The translations under genes and the position numbers were made by a program. A stretch of 64,000 nucleotides of DNA, from the NCBI RefSeq assembly GCF_036867195.1, contig NZ_JBAJII010000001.1, forward strand, positions 2,604,001 to 2,668,000, in the 5' to 3' direction. This document shows, piece by piece, positions 34,938 through 44,520 of the stretch. Every line of letters begins with the position of its first letter. The first letter of the stretch is position 1. The notes beneath the pieces were generated by a model. It was not told the DNA's origin and searched no databases. It saw nothing but the letters and a program-made list of their open reading frames with translations. The stretch comes from Arthrobacter sp. Soc17.1.1.1 (GTDB taxonomy: Bacteria; Actinomycetota; Actinomycetes; Actinomycetales; Micrococcaceae).

Positions 34938-37079
34938 ATGCGAATGTTGGGCAGGCGCACCCGCGTCTCTGCTGTCCTGGGCGCCGTCGTGGCGATCCCG
35001 TTCCTCTCGAGTGGGGCGGCCTCCGCCGACGCACCACTCACGTTCCCGTCGGGTGACTACGTCGTCGACAACGCCGGTGTGCTCAGCCCCGATGAGGAGA
35101 GCGAGCTCGAGGCCGCCATCGAGGACCTGCGCTCGCAGGACGGCTTCACCGTCCGCGTGGCCTACGTGGATTCGTTCGAGGACCCCACGGACCGTTCGTC
35201 CTGGGCCACGGCCACCGCGCAGCTGAATGACCAGACCTCGAACGAGGGCGTGCTCGCCGTCGCCGTCGACCAGGGGGCGGCCGCCTACGTCGTCGGCAGC
35301 GGCTCGGCCGTCGGCGGGCAGGGCCAGGCGATCTACGACGAGTACATCGGCCCCGAGCTCCGGGCGGGCGACTTCGCCGCTGCGGCGGCGGGCGCCGTCC
35401 AGGGCACCGAGCAGGCTCTCGCCGGCACCACCGGCGGCGGGACCGGTGGCGGCACCGGCGGCGGCACCTCCTCCGGGACCACCGGGTCCTCGGGCGGCAG
35501 CGGACTCGGCGGACTCGTCCTCGTCGGCGGGCTCGTCGCCGTCGCCGGCGCGGGCGGCTACCTGCTGCTCAAGAACCGCGGCACCAACAGCGCGCAGCGC
35601 AAGCGCGAGCAGTACGGCTACGGGCCGGTGCCATCGGCGAGCGGCGCGGTGGTCGATCCGCTGGCGTCCCTCAGCGTCGAGGACCTCCGCAAGCGGGCCG
35701 GCAGCCTCCTCGTCGCCGCGGATGACGCCATCAAGTCCAGTGAGCAGGAGCTCGGCTTCGCGGAGGCCCAGTACGGCAGCGAGGCCATCGCCACCTTCTC
35801 CCAGGACATCGCCGCGGCCCGGCAGCACATGAGCGAGTCCTTCAAGCTGCAGCAGCAGCTCGACGACCACATTCCCGACACGGAGGAGCAGCAGCGCCAG
35901 TGGCTCGGTGAGATCATCCGCCGCTGCGAGGACGTGAACGCCTCCCTGCAGGCGAACAAGGCCGATTTCGACGCGCTGCGGGAGCTCGAACGCAACGCCC
36001 CGGAGGCCCTGCGCCGTGCACAGTCCGCCGCCGGGGACGCACAGCGGCGCTTCGCCGCCGCCGAGCAGTCCCTGCGGTCCCTCCAGGGGCGCTACCTCGA
36101 GACCGCCACGATCCAGGTCGCCGACAACATCGAACAGGCCCGGGAACGCCTCGCGTTCGTCGACAGCGCCGCGACCGAGGCGCAGTCCCGCATGGCGGCC
36201 GGCGACACCGGCCGGGCCGTCGTCGCCGTCCGGGCAGCCGAGGAGGCGGTGCACCAGAGCACCGTGCTGCTCGACGCGATCGACAAGCGCGCCGAGGAGC
36301 TCGCCGCGGCCGAGCGGGAGCTCGAACGCGCCCTGCCCGAGGCCGAGCAGGATCTCGCCCAGGCACAGGCCATGGATCGCGCAGGGCAGTACCGCGACCT
36401 CGCCGGTCCCATCGCGGCAGCGCAGGCAGCCGTGACCACGGTGCGGCAGGAGCGCCAGAGCGCACGGAGCAACCCCCTCGCCCTCCTGCAGCGGCTCGAG
36501 GCGGCCCATGGGCAGCTCGACGCCGCGCTGGGCGGCATCCGCGACCAGGCGGAGAACACCCGACGGGCCCAGGACTCCCTGCAGCACGCCATCATCGCGG
36601 CGCAGTCGAGCATCTCCGGCACCGCCGACTACATCCGCGCGCGACGCGGCGGAGTGGGCAGCGAGGCACGGACCCGCCTGGCGGAGGCCGAACGCAACCT
36701 GGACTTCGCCGTCGACCTGCAGCGCTCCGACCCGGTGACCGCGCTCTCCCACGCCCAGCAGGCCTCGATGCTGGCCGACCAGGCCGCGCAGCTCGCGGAG
36801 CAGGACGTCGACGGCTTCGGCCGCAGCGGCATGGGGATGGGCGGGTACGGCGGGCGAGGCGGCGACGGCATGGGCGGCGCCCTGCTCGGCGGCATCCTCC
36901 TCGGTTCCATCCTGAACGGGGGCGGCGGCTTCGGTGGCGGCTTCGGTGGCGGCGGATACGGCGACGGTGGCGGCGGCTTCGGCGGCGACGGCGGTAGCTT
37001 CGGCGGCGGCGGCTTCGGCGGCTTCGACGGCGGAGGGGGCGGCTTCGGGGACTTCGGTGGAGGCGGCGGCGACTTCTAG
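34938..37079 (+). CDS. TPM-domain secreted/membrane protein with coiled coil and Gly-rich tail
   Basis: A 713-residue protein. The signal peptide is MRMLGRRTRVSAVLGAVVAI and on to AASA (cut near residue 31). The TPM/psbP-phosphatase-like domain (about 40-165) starts LTFPSGDYVVDNAGVLSPDE. A Gly/Thr linker precedes a TM helix (about 190-212). A long coiled coil of about 360 residues is rich in Ala/Glu/Gln, and the last 80 residues are almost all GGFGGG units. It lies 79 nt upstream of pspA, a pairing common in actinobacteria, which suggests an envelope-stress membrane scaffold. Starting at the second ATG (34944) is possible; the ribosome binding site is weak. The TPM domain is assumed to face outward. 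Confidence 0.87.
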   Translation: MRMLGRRTRVSAVLGAVVAIPFLSSGAASADAPLTFPSGDYVVDNAGVLSPDEESELEAAIEDLRSQDGFTVRVAYVDSFEDPTDRSSWATATAQLNDQTSNEGVLAVAVDQGAAAYVVGSGSAVGGQGQAIYDEYIGPELRAGDFAAAAAGAVQGTEQALAGTTGGGTGGGTGGGTSSGTTGSSGGSGLGGLVLVGGLVAVAGAGGYLLLKNRGTNSAQRKREQYGYGPVPSASGAVVDPLASLSVEDLRKRAGSLLVAADDAIKSSEQELGFAEAQYGSEAIATFSQDIAAARQHMSESFKLQQQLDDHIPDTEEQQRQWLGEIIRRCEDVNASLQANKADFDALRELERNAPEALRRAQSAAGDAQRRFAAAEQSLRSLQGRYLETATIQVADNIEQARERLAFVDSAATEAQSRMAAGDTGRAVVAVRAAEEAVHQSTVLLDAIDKRAEELAAAERELERALPEAEQDLAQAQAMDRAGQYRDLAGPIAAAQAAVTTVRQERQSARSNPLALLQRLEAAHGQLDAALGGIRDQAENTRRAQDSLQHAIIAAQSSISGTADYIRARRGGVGSEARTRLAEAERNLDFAVDLQRSDPVTALSHAQQASMLADQAAQLAEQDVDGFGRSGMGMGGYGGRGGDGMGGALLGGILLGSILNGGGGFGGGFGGGGYGDGGGGFGGDGGSFGGGGFGGFDGGGGGFGDFGGGGGDF

Positions 37080-37081
37080 GA

Positions 37082-37113
37082 CGCCGCCCGCGCCGCCCGC
37101 GCCGCCCGCGCCG
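37082..37113. repeat. 9-bp repeat between the TPM gene and pspA
   Basis: cgccgcccg is repeated three times in tandem (37082-37108), then a diverged unit. It lies in the leader before pspA and is not coding. Confidence 0.7.
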
Positions 37114-37157
37114 ACAGCAGGACGCAGGAACCTCAGGAAGAATCGAAAGGGAAATCA

Positions 37158-37952
37158 ATGGTAAAGCAGTCAATTTTCGGCAGGATCGCCCAGCTCACCC
37201 GTGCCAACATCAACGCGATGCTCGACCAGGCGGAGGATCCGCAGAAGATGCTCGACCAGATGGTCCGCGACTACACCAACAGCATCGCCGAGGCCGAGAG
37301 CGCCGTCGCCCAGACCATCGGCAACCTGCGCATGATGCAGGACGACTACAACGAGGACGTCGAGAACGCCCGCAGCTGGGGCAACAAGGCCCTCGCCGCG
37401 TCCCGGAAGGCCGACGAGTACCGGACGACCGGTGACACGGTGGACGCGCAGAAGTTCGACAACCTCGCCAAGGTGGCCATCCAGCGCCAGATGGCGGCCG
37501 AGAACGAGGCCAAGGGCGCCGAGCCGACCATCGCGTCGCAGACGGAGATCGTCGACAAGCTCAAGGACGGCCTCAACCAGATGAAGGGCAAGCTCGGCGA
37601 GCTCACGGTCAAGCGTGACCAGCTGATCGCCCGTGCGCGCACGGCGCAGGCTCAGCAGCAGGTGCACGACGCCGTCAAGAGCATCGACTTCATGGACCCC
37701 ACCAGCGAGGTGGGCCGCTTCGAGGAGAAGATCCGGCGCGAGGAGGCCAAGGTCCGTGGGCAGCAGGAGCTCGCGTCGTCGAGCCTGGACGCCCAGTTCG
37801 AGAGCCTCGAGGACCTCGGCGAGCAGACGGAGATCGAGGCACGCCTCGCGGCCCTGAAGTCCGGTTCCGGCGCGCAGACGGCGATCGGGCAGGGTGCGGG
37901 CGGGAATGCCGCGGCCGGTGCGCCATCGACCACGGGCGACACGGCGTACTGA
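37158..37952 (+). CDS. pspA: PspA/IM30 membrane-protecting protein
   Basis: A 264-residue ESCRT-III-like protein that binds and stabilises damaged membranes. The N-terminal amphipathic segment (MVKQSIFGRIAQLTRANINA) is followed by ALDQAEDPQKML-type helical sequence (seen as MLDQAEDPQKMLDQ) and a coiled coil to about residue 230. A short Gly/Ala-rich tail follows. The ATG at 37158 has GAAAGGGAAATCA upstream. Together with TPM and HtrA it marks an envelope-stress group. A terminator follows at 38008-38043. Confidence 0.95.
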   Translation: MVKQSIFGRIAQLTRANINAMLDQAEDPQKMLDQMVRDYTNSIAEAESAVAQTIGNLRMMQDDYNEDVENARSWGNKALAASRKADEYRTTGDTVDAQKFDNLAKVAIQRQMAAENEAKGAEPTIASQTEIVDKLKDGLNQMKGKLGELTVKRDQLIARARTAQAQQQVHDAVKSIDFMDPTSEVGRFEEKIRREEAKVRGQQELASSSLDAQFESLEDLGEQTEIEARLAALKSGSGAQTAIGQGAGGNAAAGAPSTTGDTAY

Positions 37953-38007
37953 CGCCGACACACCGGCACCGGACGGCCGATGCGCTGACGCACCGACCCG
38001 CCTAGCA

Positions 38008-38043
38008 CAGGGGGACCGCAGCCATCGGGCTGCGGTCCCCCTG
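38008..38043 (+). terminator. Terminator after pspA
   Basis: A perfect 16-bp stem (38008-38023 with 38028-38043), loop ATCG, followed by TTGCT. It lies 55 nt past the pspA stop and before the photolyase start. Confidence 0.85.
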
Positions 38044-38089
38044 TTGCTGCCGGGAACGCCGTGTCGGAGCCCGCCGGTACATTGAGGGC

Positions 38090-39481
38090 ATGGCTGTGAC
38101 AGTGGTGTGGTTCCGCGACGATCTCCGAATCTCCGACAACCCGGCGCTCGCTGCCGCCGCGGACAGCGGGGACGACGTCGTCGCCTGCTACATCCTCGAC
38201 GACCAGACCGACGGCATCCGCCCCCTGGGAGGGGCGTCGCGCTGGTGGCTGCACCACTCCCTCGCGGCGCTGGGCGCCTCACTCGGCGAACTGGGCATCC
38301 CCCTCGTCCTGCGGCGCGGCGCGGTCGGAGAGGTGCTGCCGGGCCTCGTGCAGGAGGCCGCTGCGCACGCCGTCGTGTGGAACCGCCGGTACGGCCTCGC
38401 CGAGCGCACCGCGGACTCATCCCTGAAGGAGTCCTTCGCGGGGCAGGGCATCGAGGCGACGAGCTACCAGGCGAACCTGTTGTACGAGCCGTGGGAGGTC
38501 ACCTCGGGTTCGGGCGAGGCCTACAAGGTCTTCACCCCCTTCTGGCGTGCCTGCCTCGCCTACCGCACCCCGCGCAGGCCCCTGCCCGCTCCGGACGCCC
38601 TCCACGGGCCGGCGCTCGGCTCCGAGGACCTCGACGCATGGGGACTGCTGCCGACCACCCCCGACTGGGCGGAGGGGCTGCGCGCGACGTGGACACCCGG
38701 CGAGGCCGGGGCCCACGCCCGCCTCGACGACTTCCTCGAGGACGCCGCCCACGGGTACAAGGACAACCGGGACCTCCCCGCGGTGCAGGGCACCAGCAGG
38801 CTCTCACCGCACCTGCGGTTCGGCGAGATCAGCCCCTTCGAGGTCTGGCATGCGGCGCAGGCCCGCAGTGACAGCTCGACGGCGGAGGACATCCGTGTGT
38901 TCGGCTCCGAACTGGGCTGGCGCGAATTCAGCTGGCAGCTGCTGTACTTCAACCCGCAGCTCGCCACGGTCAACTACCGTCCCGAGTTCGATGCCTTCGC
39001 CTGGGAGAGCTCCACGGAGAGGGAGCTGGAAGCCTGGCAGCGCGGCCGCACCGGGTATCCCCTCATCGACGCCGGGATGCGCCAGATGTGGGAGATCGGG
39101 TGGATGCACAACCGCGTGCGGATGGCGACGGCGTCGTTCCTCATCAAAAACCTCATGATCGACTGGCGCGTGGGGGAACAGTTCTTCTGGGACTGCCTCG
39201 TCGACGCCGACGCGGCGAGCAACGCCGCGAGCTGGCAATGGGTCGCGGGCTCGGGCGCCGATGCCAGTCCGTACTTCCGGATCTTCAACCCCGTCCTGCA
39301 GAGCAAGAAGTTCGACCCGCAGGGCGCATATCTCGTCCGGTTCGTCCCGGAACTCGCCGACGCGGAGAATCTGCATGAACCGTGGAAGGGCGCCGCGCCC
39401 GGCTACCCCGAGCGCGTCGTCGACCTCAAGGAGAGTCGGCAGCGGGCCCTGAGCGCCTACAAGGCCCTGTCCGAGCGCTAG
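38090..39481 (+). CDS. phr: Deoxyribodipyrimidine photolyase
   Basis: A 463-residue FAD enzyme that splits cyclobutane pyrimidine dimers with light. The N-terminal photolyase domain starts VTVVWFRDDLRISDNPALAA. The C-terminal FAD domain has TSRLSPHLRFGEISPFEVW, PLIDAGMRQMWEIGWMHNR and QWVAGSGADASPYFRIFNP. Its length and motifs are those of class I CPD photolyases. The antenna type (folate or flavin) is not decided here. It is a single gene between the pspA terminator and a terminator at 39622. Confidence 0.95.
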   Translation: MAVTVVWFRDDLRISDNPALAAAADSGDDVVACYILDDQTDGIRPLGGASRWWLHHSLAALGASLGELGIPLVLRRGAVGEVLPGLVQEAAAHAVVWNRRYGLAERTADSSLKESFAGQGIEATSYQANLLYEPWEVTSGSGEAYKVFTPFWRACLAYRTPRRPLPAPDALHGPALGSEDLDAWGLLPTTPDWAEGLRATWTPGEAGAHARLDDFLEDAAHGYKDNRDLPAVQGTSRLSPHLRFGEISPFEVWHAAQARSDSSTAEDIRVFGSELGWREFSWQLLYFNPQLATVNYRPEFDAFAWESSTERELEAWQRGRTGYPLIDAGMRQMWEIGWMHNRVRMATASFLIKNLMIDWRVGEQFFWDCLVDADAASNAASWQWVAGSGADASPYFRIFNPVLQSKKFDPQGAYLVRFVPELADAENLHEPWKGAAPGYPERVVDLKESRQRALSAYKALSER

Positions 39482-39621
39482 GGTCTGCCGAGCTTCCGCC
39501 CCGCGGCGGGCGTTTGAAGCTCGAGCACCGGTGCGCGGGCGCAGCAGTCCGGCGCGCCTCAGGCTGCGTGTCCCGGTCACCGGGACATGCAGCCGGCTCC
39601 TGCAGGACACTCGTGACAGCA

Positions 39622-39656
39622 AGAAGTCCGGCCCACCTGTGGTGGACCGGACTTCT
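39622..39656. terminator. Shared terminator of photolyase and tRNA-fMet
   Basis: A 16-bp stem (39622-39637 with 39641-39656) with one C/A mismatch, which is a G-U pair on the minus strand, and loop TGT. It lies 6 nt beyond the tRNA 3' end on the minus strand and 141 nt after the photolyase stop. Confidence 0.7.
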
Positions 39657-39661
39657 GTTCG

Positions 39662-39735
39662 TTGCGGGGACAGGATTTGAACCTGTGACCTCTGGGTTAT
39701 GAGCCCAGCGAGCTACCGAACTGCTCCACCCCGCG
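39662..39735 (-). tRNA. Initiator tRNA-fMet (CAU)
   Basis: This 74-nt tRNA folds into a cloverleaf read on the minus strand. The acceptor starts CGCGGGG and ends CCCCGCAA, giving the C1-A72 mismatch that marks an initiator. The anticodon arm is TGGGCTCATAACCCA, with three G-C pairs and anticodon CAU. The T arm is CAGGTTCAAATCCTG. CCA is not encoded. Confidence 0.97.
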
Positions 39736-39746
39736 GCGTGTAACCA

Positions 39747-39775
39747 ACGTTACCGGCCGCGGGGCCCGGAGGCAA
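39747..39775 (-). promoter_or_regulatory. Candidate tRNA-fMet promoter
   Basis: On the minus strand TTGCCT (39775-39770) and TAACGT (39752-39747) are spaced 17 bp, with a predicted start near 39740, 5 nt before the tRNA. The -35 box lies inside the hairpin listed at 39767-39801. Confidence 0.4.
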
Positions 39776-39801
39776 ATCGGGCAGGTGCCCGACCGCCTCC
39801 G
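39767..39801 (-). terminator. Double hairpin upstream of tRNA-fMet, after the UPF0182 gene
   Basis: The outer arms cggaggc (39767-39773) and gcctccg (39795-39801) enclose an inner palindrome (tcgggca / tgcccga, 39777-39792). It lies 1 nt past the UPF0182 stop and probably ends that transcript. Confidence 0.65.
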
Positions 39802-39802
39802 G

Positions 39803-42800
39803 CTACTCCCCGGTGGTCCCCGAGACGCGTTCCTCGGCGTCGAGGGCCCGCTGCAGGGCGTCCTGCAGGCGCTCCTGCGCCTCGCCGTACGCCGCGAAGT
39901 CACCGGCGGCGAGCGCTGCATTGCCGTCCTGGATCGCCGTGTTCGCATCGTCGAGGGCCGTCCGCAGATCGGCGGCCGGATCGCCGGTGGCGCCACCGGG
40001 TGTGCCGCCCTCGGACGGTGTCGGGGCCGGCGTCGGCGTCGGGCTCGGCGTCGGCGTCGCTCCTCCCTCGGTGGGGGGCGTGGCCGGATCCTCCGGGGTC
40101 TCACCGACGTTGCCCTGGTCGCCCGTGGTGGCACCGGAGCGCCCGCCGAAGACCTGGTCGAGGGCTTCGGCGAGGGTCGGCGCGAAGCCCACGTTCTCGC
40201 CGAAGCTCACGAGCACGCGTCGCAGGACGGGGAAGGACGAGCTGCCCGAGGACTGCACGTAGACGGGCTGGACGTAGGCGATGCCGCCGCCGATCGGCAG
40301 GGTCAGCAGGTTGCCGTTGATGACCTCGGACGCTCCCTGGCGCAGGAGGTTCAGCTCCTGCGACACCTCGGTGTCGGAGTTGAACAGGTTCTGGGCCTGG
40401 CCGGGCCCGACCACCGAGTCCTGGCCGGAACTGTCGAGCAGCGTCAGCCGCCCGTAGTCCTCGCTCTTGACGCCGTCCTCGCCCGTGCCGGCGTCGCCGT
40501 TGGCGGCGAGGAAGCCGTAGAGCACGTTCCGCGGGGTCTGGCCCGCGGGGACGAACGGGATGAACGGCGTGGTGAGGGAGAAGGCCGCACTCTCCTGGTT
40601 CGGCATCTGCAGGGTCAGGTAGAACGGCGGCTGGCGATCGGTGGCCGCCGTCGTCGTCGCCCCCTCCGACGTGGCTCCCGGGTCGGCCGGGACGTTCCAG
40701 GCCTCGCTGTTGAAGAAGAACGCGTCGGTGTCGGTGACGTGGTAGCGGGCCAGCAGCTCACGCTGAACCTTGAACAGGTCCTCCGGGTAGCGCACGTGCG
40801 CCATCAGGTCCGCGGACATGTCGCTGTACGGCTTGAGCGAGGACGGGTAGACGTTCTGCCAGGACATGAGGACCGGGTCCTGGTCGTCCCAGGCGTACAG
40901 GTCCACCGAGCCGTCGTACGCGTCGACGGTGGCCTTCACGGCGTTGCGGATGTAGTTGACCTGCTCGGCGGGCAGCGCGGTCGCGAGGCCCTCGGCCGTC
41001 TGCGAGTCCTGCGTCGCCGACTCGAGTTCCTGCTCCGTCGAGTACGGGAAGTTCGCGCTCGTCGTGTAGCCGTCGATGATCCACTTCACACGGCCGTCGA
41101 CGATCGCGGGGTAGCTGTTGCCGTCGAGCGTGAGGTAGGGGGCGACCTTCCGCACGCGCTCCACCGGGTCGCGGTCGTAGAGGATCTGCGACTCGCTGGT
41201 GACCTGGTTGGAGAGCAGGAGATCGGTGGACTGGAACTTCAGGGCGTACACGAGCCGGTTGAAGGGGTTGCCCACGTCGGGTCCGCCGTCCCCCCTGAAG
41301 GTGGTGCGGGAGTCGGTGTCCGAGTTCTCGCTCTGCGGCCTGTCGATCTCGGCGGCGGGACGTCCCTCCGGCGCGCCGACCACCGAGTATTCGGGCGATT
41401 CCTCGCCGAAGTAGATGCGGGGCTCGTAGGTCGTGTCGTCCCCGAGCACGCCCGTGGAGGGGATGCCCGACTGCAGGAAGGACGGCCGGCCGTCCGGCTG
41501 CACCGTCGAACCGGCGGCAGCCACCACGCCGTACCCGTGCGTGTAGAAGGCGTGCTCGTTGACCCAGCCCTCGGGGACGCCGTTGGTGTCGAGCTCGCGC
41601 ACGGCGATGACGGTGTCCTGCACCTCGCCGTCGATCTCGTAACGGTCGACGTTGAGTGTCTCGGGGAACTGGTAGTACTGGCGGAACTGCTGCAGCTGGC
41701 TGAAGGCGTCGGACACGATGTTCGGGTCCAGCAGGCGGATGTTCGCGGTGGTCTGGCCGTCGTCACCGAGCGCGCCGGCCTGGGGGACGTCGGTGGGCGT
41801 GTAGGGCTCCACCTCGACCTGGTCGAGGCCGTAGGCCTCCCGCGTCAGGTTGATGTTGCGGTCGATGTACTCCCGCTCGGCGTCGAGCTCGGAGGGCTGC
41901 ACCTGGAAGCGCTGGACGATGGACGGGTAGACGCCGCCCGCGAGCAGTGCGGTGATGATCAGCATCGCCGTGCCGATCAGCGGCAGGCGCCACCGGCCCA
42001 CGAAGGCGGAGGCCACGAAGAGGGCGGCCACGATGAGCGCCGCGACGGCGAGGATCGCCTTGGTGGGGATCACGGCGTTCACGTCGGTGTAGAGCGCGCC
42101 GGCCCAGGTGCCCTGGTTCAGCAGGGTGTCGAAGCGGTCCAGGAAGTAGTTCACGCCCTGCAGCACGAGGAAGATCGCCGCGATGACGGCGATCTGGATG
42201 CGGGCGGCCTTGGTGGTGAACAGGCCCTTCTCCTCGAGCCGGATGCCGCCGTACAGGTAGTGGGTGAGGATCGTCGCGATCGCGCTGATGATGACGACGC
42301 TGATGAGGAAACCCGTCACGAAGCTCAGGAACGGCAGCGTGAACATGTAGAACGCGTAGTCCATGCCGAACTCGGGATCCTGGCGGTTGAACGGCTCCTG
42401 GTTGATGAAGAGCAGCACCTCCTGCCACTGGGAGGAGGCGGCCGTGCCCGCGAAGGCGCCGAAGACCACGGGGATCCCCAGCATGAGCAGGCGGCGGATC
42501 GGTTCGAGCTGCGCCTGGTAGCGGTTCAGGTTGTCCTGGATGGCGCTGTCCGGCGCGTAGATCGGCCGGCTGCGGAACGCGATCCGCAGGCTCGTGTACA
42601 CGGCGCCCGCCATGACGAGGAAGGCCAGGATGAACAGCACGATCCTCGACAGGTTCTCGGTGACGAACACCTCGAGGAACCCGAGCTGCTGGTACCAGAG
42701 CACGTCCGCGTACACCTGGGACAGGTAGACGAACGCGATGACGATCACCGCCACGACGATGATGGTCGGGATCAGCGGGCTGCGCCGCCGGCTCGTGGCT

Positions 42801-42853
42801 GCACTTGCGGGGCTCGGCCTACTGCCGAACGGACGATCTGGTCCGGATGTCAC
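39803..42853 (-). CDS. UPF0182 large membrane protein
   Basis: A 1016-residue protein of the conserved actinobacterial UPF0182 family. Seven membrane helices fall within about residues 25-330, starting [21 protein letters not shown] very large extracellular region (about 330-880) has [16 protein letters not shown] and [21 protein letters not shown] Pro/Thr linker ([18 protein letters not shown]) precedes a terminal helical tail. The GTG at 42853 follows GAGGTAGAT. The function is unknown; the length is that of the family. The 294 nt upstream hold nothing I can assign. Confidence 0.92.
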   Translation of the reverse strand: MTSGPDRPFGSRPSPASAATSRRRSPLIPTIIVVAVIVIAFVYLSQVYADVLWYQQLGFLEVFVTENLSRIVLFILAFLVMAGAVYTSLRIAFRSRPIYAPDSAIQDNLNRYQAQLEPIRRLLMLGIPVVFGAFAGTAASSQWQEVLLFINQEPFNRQDPEFGMDYAFYMFTLPFLSFVTGFLISVVIISAIATILTHYLYGGIRLEEKGLFTTKAARIQIAVIAAIFLVLQGVNYFLDRFDTLLNQGTWAGALYTDVNAVIPTKAILAVAALIVAALFVASAFVGRWRLPLIGTAMLIITALLAGGVYPSIVQRFQVQPSELDAEREYIDRNINLTREAYGLDQVEVEPYTPTDVPQAGALGDDGQTTANIRLLDPNIVSDAFSQLQQFRQYYQFPETLNVDRYEIDGEVQDTVIAVRELDTNGVPEGWVNEHAFYTHGYGVVAAAGSTVQPDGRPSFLQSGIPSTGVLGDDTTYEPRIYFGEESPEYSVVGAPEGRPAAEIDRPQSENSDTDSRTTFRGDGGPDVGNPFNRLVYALKFQSTDLLLSNQVTSESQILYDRDPVERVRKVAPYLTLDGNSYPAIVDGRVKWIIDGYTTSANFPYSTEQELESATQDSQTAEGLATALPAEQVNYIRNAVKATVDAYDGSVDLYAWDDQDPVLMSWQNVYPSSLKPYSDMSADLMAHVRYPEDLFKVQRELLARYHVTDTDAFFFNSEAWNVPADPGATSEGATTTAATDRQPPFYLTLQMPNQESAAFSLTTPFIPFVPAGQTPRNVLYGFLAANGDAGTGEDGVKSEDYGRLTLLDSSGQDSVVGPGQAQNLFNSDTEVSQELNLLRQGASEVINGNLLTLPIGGGIAYVQPVYVQSSGSSSFPVLRRVLVSFGENVGFAPTLAEALDQVFGGRSGATTGDQGNVGETPEDPATPPTEGGATPTPSPTPTPAPTPSEGGTPGGATGDPAADLRTALDDANTAIQDGNAALAAGDFAAYGEAQERLQDALQRALDAEERVSGTTGE

Positions 42854-43147
42854 ATCTACCTCATCGTTAGCTGCTGCGGGTCACGACGACCGGTGGTCCG
42901 CTGCGATCCCCCGGCCCGGACCCCGGGCAGAGGACAGCGCAGTTCCGCCCTTCGTGTTTTCATTCTGCCCTGTCCACGCTCAGGCGGACCAATTAGGTTC
43001 CCGCGCACGCACCGCACGTCCGGGATCGTCACCCAACCGTGTCGTGCGGGCCGTCGATCGTCGCTCCACTGCTGCCCCCGTCCCCTGTCCCCTGCCGCGC
43101 GGTCCTCTGCGCGTTGCCGGGCTGCCGCCCGTCCCCCGCCGGCGCGA
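42854..43147. other. Intergenic region upstream of the UPF0182 gene
   Basis: A 294-nt non-coding space on the minus-strand side. It contains a C-rich patch (ctgcccccgtcccctgtcccctg near 43071-43095) and must carry the UPF0182 promoter, but no clear hexamers, RNA gene or hairpin stand out. Confidence 0.45.
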
Positions 43148-44242
43148 TCAGCACGCGGGGAGTCCCGCAGCGTCCCCGCCCGCTCCGAGCGTCTCGACGG
43201 CGTCGACGGCGTCGTCGAGAGTCTCCACCCGGACCACGGTCAGCCCGTCGGGGATGTTGCCGGTCACCTCGTCGCAGTTCGCGGCGGGCGCGAGGAAGAA
43301 CTCGGCTCCGCCGGCGCGGGCCCCGACGAGCTTCTGCGCGATCCCGCCGATGGGGCCGACGGCGCCGACGGAATCGATCGTCCCCGTCCCGGCGAAGTGG
43401 CGTCCCCCGGTGAGGTCGCCCTCCGTGAGCGTGTCGATGATCCCGAGGGCGAACATCGTCCCCGCCGAGGGGCCGCCGACGTTGTCGAGCTGGATGGTCA
43501 CGTCGAACGGGAAGTCGAACGTGGACGCGAGCATGATGCCCAGCTGGTAGTCGCCCTCGGACGACTCCCTGGGTGTCACCGAGACGTCCATGGGCGCGCC
43601 GTCCCGCACGATCGAGAGGGCCGCAGGAGCGCCCTCGGCGTCGTTGAGTGCCGAGCGGAGCGTGGTGATGTTCCGGATCTGCTGCCCGTCGACGGAGCGG
43701 AGGATGTCGCCCTCGCGGAGGATGCCGTCCGCTGCGGCGTCGGGGGCGAGGCGGGCGACGGACAGCTCCTCGGTGAAGTCGATGTCCTCGTGCGCGAGCG
43801 CCGCGGCGACGGCGGACTCCTGCGAGGACGTCATGGCCACCGCGTTCTGCTCCTGCACGTCGGTCGAGGTCGTGCCCTCCGGGTAGACCAGCTGCTCGGG
43901 CAGGACGTTCGCGCTGGGGTCCGCCCAGGCACGGAACGTGTCGAGGATGTTCACGGCCCCGTTCGGGCCGCCGCTCACGAACACCGTGGTGAGATCCAGC
44001 TGACCCGAGGGCGGGAAGCTCTCCCGGCCCTCCACCCGGATGAGGGGCTGGCCGTTGACCTCGCCGATCGTGTTGAAGGTGGGCCCGGGGGTCTCGAGCA
44101 CATAGGGCGCGGGCAGGAGGACCGCTGCGGCGCAGAGCACGACGGCGAGGCCTCCTGAGACGGCCATCGCGCGGAAGCGCGGGTCCCTCGGCTGCGTGGG
44201 CTCCTCGGGGACGTAGGTCCCGACGTGGACAGGCTGCGTCAC
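43148..44242 (-). CDS. PDZ domain protein with Lon-type protease domain (YlbL family)
   Basis: A 364-residue membrane-anchored protease-like protein. A TM helix (about 28-47) precedes an extracellular region. A PDZ domain (about 168-225) contains DGILREGDILRSVDGQQIR. The C-terminal Lon/S16-like domain has Ser259 in NVGGPSAGTM and Lys304 in GIAQKLVGAR, the Ser-Lys pair of the family. The GTG at 44242 is used because GAGAAG lies upstream. An ATG at 44272 has no ribosome binding site. The gene is divergent from the zincin-family gene at 44521, with a 278-nt space between. Confidence 0.9.
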   Translation of the reverse strand: MTQPVHVGTYVPEEPTQPRDPRFRAMAVSGGLAVVLCAAAVLLPAPYVLETPGPTFNTIGEVNGQPLIRVEGRESFPPSGQLDLTTVFVSGGPNGAVNILDTFRAWADPSANVLPEQLVYPEGTTSTDVQEQNAVAMTSSQESAVAAALAHEDIDFTEELSVARLAPDAAADGILREGDILRSVDGQQIRNITTLRSALNDAEGAPAALSIVRDGAPMDVSVTPRESSEGDYQLGIMLASTFDFPFDVTIQLDNVGGPSAGTMFALGIIDTLTEGDLTGGRHFAGTGTIDSVGAVGPIGGIAQKLVGARAGGAEFFLAPAANCDEVTGNIPDGLTVVRVETLDDAVDAVETLGAGGDAAGLPAC

Positions 44243-44520
44243 TGGTCTTCTCTCTGTAGGGCGCACTTCCATGCTGTGCACGGGCGCCGGCGCGGCCGTC
44301 GGCGCGCTCCCGGCACCCCTAGGGTAGACGCTTCCGCCGACACCGGGCCCGGGTACGTGCCGGCAGGGCACCCTTCCCGGCGTCTCTTTGCCCTCAGCGA
44401 ACGGCTCACGCGGCGAGGGACACCGGTGAGGCCGTGCCGGTAGCGTGTTGTGCACAGCCGACAGGCGCGGCATCGCCTCGCCTGCCGGACCCCGAGCTAC
44501 TCCCAGGACCGGTGGTATCA

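Noticed and set aside
39785..44158. A very long open frame opposite the UPF0182 and PDZ genes on the plus strand
   Set aside because: Composition and codon bias follow the opposite strand. The sense frames have family motifs, and this one has none. It is an effect of high GC in codon positions.
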